Positions 12,471 to 14,317 of a DNA stretch of 14,317 nucleotides are shown one piece after another (within the stretch, counting starts at the first letter, position 1; every line of letters begins with the position of its first letter). Below the pieces are notes generated by a model. The model was not told the origin of the DNA and searched no databases. It worked only from the letters and a program-made list of their open reading frames with translations. A program made the position numbers and the translations under genes. Source of the stretch: Azospirillum sp. 51_20 (GTDB taxonomy: Bacteria > Pseudomonadota > Alphaproteobacteria > RF32 > CAG-239); contig MNTV01000002.1 of assembly GCA_001917175.1 (NCBI GenBank), positions 1-14,317 on the forward strand. The letters run 5' to 3'.

Positions 12471-13514
12471 TTACGGCAGGGGATTCTTTTTTTCATGGAA
12501 ACCGGGACCTTCGGCGACAAAACGCCCCAGCGAAGCGATTTTGTCTTTGACTGCCCGCAGGCTCTCGTCGGGACTGTAGCCGGTGGTCGATTTGCCCGGG
12601 TACAGTTCGTAATGCCGGCGGTACCGGGTGAGGGTGACGTTGGGCATGATGACGTTGGCGCCGGCTCTCAGCGCTTTGGCCTGACCGTTTGCCGCCAGAG
12701 TTTCCATCGCGGTGGTGGCGGGGATGTTGATGTCCGGCAGCAAAAGCCGGGTCAGCGCCGTCACTTTCAAGGCCGTGTTCAACGTGCCTCCGGCGGCGTT
12801 TTTCAGAGGCGTGTCGGGGTGAGGAATGAAGGGGCCGATGCCGATCATGTCGGCGTTGACCTGTTTGAAAAACAAAATGTCGCCGGCATAGCTTTCAACC
12901 GTCTGTCCGGGCAGGCCGACCAGCACGCCGGTGCCGATCTCCATACCCGCGCGGCCCAGATTCTTAATGCACTCGACGCGCTTCTCCCAGCTCATGCCGG
13001 GATCGTTTTCAAGGTAAAGCTTTTTGTCGGTGGTTTCGATCCTGAGCAGAAAACGGTCGGCGCCGGCTTCCCGGTATGCTTTGTATTCGTCGAGGCTTTT
13101 TTCGCCGATGCTGAGTGTCAGCGCCGCGCCGAGAGTTTTGATCCGGCGGATGACGGCGCACAGTTTTTCGGTTGTAAAAAACATGTCTTCGCCCGATTGC
13201 AAAACGACGGTTTTCAGTCCCATGTTGCGGACGGCGTGTTCTGCCAGTTCGAAAATTGTGTCTTCTTCAATCCGGTAACGTTCAAGTTTTTTGTTGCCGC
13301 GCCGAAGGCCGCAATAGCGGCAGTTGTTGCGGCAGAAATTGGAAAACTCGATCAGACCGCGCAAATGAACGCCGTCGCCGACATATTGCCGTCTGACGGC
13401 GTCTGCCGCCGCAAACAGTTCTTCGTCCGTTTCTTCGCCGCCGCAAAGCAGTTCGATCAGTTCGTCTTTGTCGAGCGAATGCTCTTCGCGCGCTTTTTCG
13501 ATCAGCCGGTGCAT
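12471..13514 (-). CDS. hydE: [FeFe]-hydrogenase maturation radical SAM enzyme HydE
   Basis: HydE is a radical SAM enzyme that, with HydG and HydF, builds the 2Fe subcluster (including the dithiomethylamine bridge) of the [FeFe]-hydrogenase H-cluster. It is 347 residues, the normal size. The radical SAM motif CxxxCxxC is at Cys61, Cys65 and Cys68 (CRNNCRYCG), followed by the TIM-barrel motifs VVLQSGED, LSIGE and GVLVGLPGQT. IGIGPFIPHPDTPL is typical of HydE and its close relative PylB. The accessory-cluster cysteines near the C-terminus of T. maritima HydE are absent here (see findings). The ribosome binding site AAGGAAAA lies shortly before the ATG. HydF, HydG and the hydrogenase are not in this window. 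PylB or another HydE/BioB-like enzyme is the alternative, judged less likely. Confidence 0.88.
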   Translation of the reverse strand: MHRLIEKAREEHSLDKDELIELLCGGEETDEELFAAADAVRRQYVGDGVHLRGLIEFSNFCRNNCRYCGLRRGNKKLERYRIEEDTIFELAEHAVRNMGLKTVVLQSGEDMFFTTEKLCAVIRRIKTLGAALTLSIGEKSLDEYKAYREAGADRFLLRIETTDKKLYLENDPGMSWEKRVECIKNLGRAGMEIGTGVLVGLPGQTVESYAGDILFFKQVNADMIGIGPFIPHPDTPLKNAAGGTLNTALKVTALTRLLLPDINIPATTAMETLAANGQAKALRAGANVIMPNVTLTRYRRHYELYPGKSTTGYSPDESLRAVKDKIASLGRFVAEGPGFHEKKNPLP

Positions 13515-13546
13515 TGATTTTCCTTTTTGATGGTTGCTGATACTTT

Positions 13547-13575
13547 TTTGTAGCTAAGTTTTTCCGCACAATCAA
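13547..13575 (-). promoter_or_regulatory. Probable hydE promoter
   Basis: On the minus strand TTGATT (13575-13570) and TACAAA (13552-13547) are 17 bases apart, placing a start about 25-30 bases before the hydE ATG. The hexamers are only moderately good. Confidence 0.45.
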
Positions 13576-13585
13576 TAAAAAATAT

Positions 13586-13612
13586 TTGCAAGTTGAGAGA
13601 TTATATTATAAG
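13586..13612 (+). promoter_or_regulatory. Possible promoter of the 13654 operon
   Basis: TTGCAA (13586-13591) and TATAAG (13607-13612) are separated by 15 bases, slightly short, in an AT-rich divergent region shared with hydE. Confidence 0.4.
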
Positions 13613-13640
13613 CAGAAATTAACATGTTAGCTTTTTATCT

Positions 13641-13648
13641 GAGGAAAG
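13641..13648 (+). promoter_or_regulatory. Ribosome binding site that decides the start of the membrane protein
   Basis: GAGGAAAG lies five and eight bases before the ATGs at 13654 and 13657. This favours them over the ATG at 13624, which would add ten charged residues in front of the signal peptide. Confidence 0.6.
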
Positions 13649-13653
13649 AAAAA

Positions 13654-14187
13654 ATGATGATGGGATTGATTTTGCTGTTTGTGCTGGCGGTTTGCCTGCC
13701 GGCATATGCCAACCCGGCCTGCGCGGTTTGTACGGTAGCGGTGGCCGCCTCATTGGAAATTGCCCGCTATTTCGGAGTTGACGACAGCGTCGTCGGCGTT
13801 TGGGCGGGAGCGCTTCTGGCTCTGCTCGGCTACTGGATGATCGTGTGGTTTGACAAGAAGAACTGGCGTTTCGCCGGCCGTGATTTCTGGCTGATCGCCC
13901 TGAGCGTGGCCATGATCGGCTTTATGTACGTCGGCGAAATGTCTTATCGGCCGGAGCCGCTGCTGTTCTTTCTTTATCTTGATCCTTTTCTGTTCAGCGT
14001 CATCGCCGGCGCGGTCGTTTTAATCCTTTCCAACCGCTTTTATCAGTGGATGAAGGCAAAAAACGGCGGCCATGCCCATTTTCCGTTTGAAAAAGTGGCG
14101 GTTCCGGTACTTGCCCTGGCGCTGCTCAGCGTTTATTTCTATTATTATCCGCTGTGCGGAAAAGCTGCCGAATTGTATGAATTTTAA
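13654..14187 (+). CDS. Unknown exported or polytopic membrane protein with a CxxC motif
   Basis: A 177-residue protein. A signal peptide (about 1-19, ending AYA) is followed at once by NPACAVC, a CxxC pair at Cys23/Cys26 that would sit at the outer face of the membrane. Hydrophobic segments follow at about 45-66, 77-94, 106-126 and 147-168, the last carrying PLCG (Cys168). The Gly/Ala-rich first segment and the position of the CxxC resemble small uncharacterised membrane proteins I recall from Patescibacteria and other anaerobic lineages; I cannot verify that. The CxxC could take part in disulfide or thiol exchange, or bind a metal; neither is shown. It opens a co-directional pair with the gene at 14200, 12 bases downstream. 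Confidence 0.75.
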   Translation: MMMGLILLFVLAVCLPAYANPACAVCTVAVAASLEIARYFGVDDSVVGVWAGALLALLGYWMIVWFDKKNWRFAGRDFWLIALSVAMIGFMYVGEMSYRPEPLLFFLYLDPFLFSVIAGAVVLILSNRFYQWMKAKNGGHAHFPFEKVAVPVLALALLSVYFYYYPLCGKAAELYEF

Positions 14188-14199
14188 GGTGAGGGAAAA

Positions 14200-14317
14200 A
14201 TGAGCAGGGAAAAGAAAATCAAAGAATATGTGGAAAAGATAGATTCGGCCAAGAAGGTAAACCCGAAGGACCTTTCGTCGGATCAGGACCTGACGATCGG
14301 GATCATGAACCTGATTT
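14200..14317 (+). CDS. Start of an unknown soluble protein (3' truncated by the window)
   Basis: Only the first 39 codons are present (MSREKKIKEYVEKIDSAKKV...), a charged helical N-terminus followed by SSDQDLTIGIMNLI. There is no signal peptide. The start has a purine-rich ribosome binding site (AAGGTGAGGG) just upstream. The 12-base gap after the membrane protein points to one operon and a linked role. I do not recognise a named family. Confidence 0.7.
   Translation, partial: MSREKKIKEYVEKIDSAKKVNPKDLSSDQDLTIGIMNLI

Noticed and set aside
12495..13517. 340-codon plus-strand frame opposite hydE
   Set aside because: Mirror frame of hydE; hydE has clear radical SAM motifs, whereas this frame has only low-complexity Phe/Gly/Arg composition.
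1..14317. tRNA or rRNA genes, CRISPR arrays, insertion sequences, phage genes
   Set aside because: I saw no tRNA T-loop in context, no regularly spaced identical short repeats with unique spacers, no transposase or integrase motifs, and no terminal inverted repeats.

Overview
The window reads as a piece of chromosome from an anaerobic, LPS-bearing Gram-negative bacterium. An uncultured alphaproteobacterium of gut or sediment type is the best guess. The evidence for that is a long GyrA with a C-terminal-domain insertion and an acidic tail, the gene order DUF374-type acyltransferase - waaA - lpxK (familiar from Alphaproteobacteria), and an autotransporter-type beta-barrel end. The anaerobic lifestyle is inferred from hydE ([FeFe]-hydrogenase maturation) and from a PerR / rubrerythrin / flavo-diiron set of oxygen-defence genes. 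The lineage is inference; the gene families are read directly from the protein motifs.

Layout. 1-231: 3' end of an outer-membrane autotransporter-like protein and its terminator. 379-942: a small unknown helical-repeat protein with a near-consensus promoter. 1178-4100: gyrA with extended -10 promoter and UUCG-loop terminator. 4101-5150: about 1 kb without a convincing gene. It holds a pyrimidine-rich tandem-repeat tract (4173-4440), an orphan terminator (4538-4575), and a promoter-to-terminator unit (4703-5080) that looks like a structured non-coding RNA or leader. 5151-5359: a possible 50-residue protein with its own terminator. 5360-5754: non-coding, with a roughly 97-bp element present twice, one copy abutting lpxK. 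5755-8823 (minus): acyltransferase-waaA-lpxK operon for lipid A/Kdo assembly, with overlapping genes and a clear promoter. 8963-9998 (minus): perR-rbr operon. 10015-11310: fprA, divergent from perR, the two promoters overlapping in a short shared region next to a PerR-box-like palindrome. 11349-12389 (minus): unknown helical-repeat protein converging on fprA. 12471-13575 (minus): hydE. 13586-14317: divergent start of an unknown operon (exported CxxC membrane protein, then a truncated soluble protein).

How it fits together. The LPS operon and the autotransporter describe a Gram-negative envelope. PerR senses peroxide, rubrerythrin reduces H2O2 and FprA reduces O2 or NO. Together they would protect an oxygen-sensitive, hydrogen-metabolising cell, consistent with hydE nearby. 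The least explained parts are the 4.1-5.75 kb intergenic block and the two-gene unit at the right edge.
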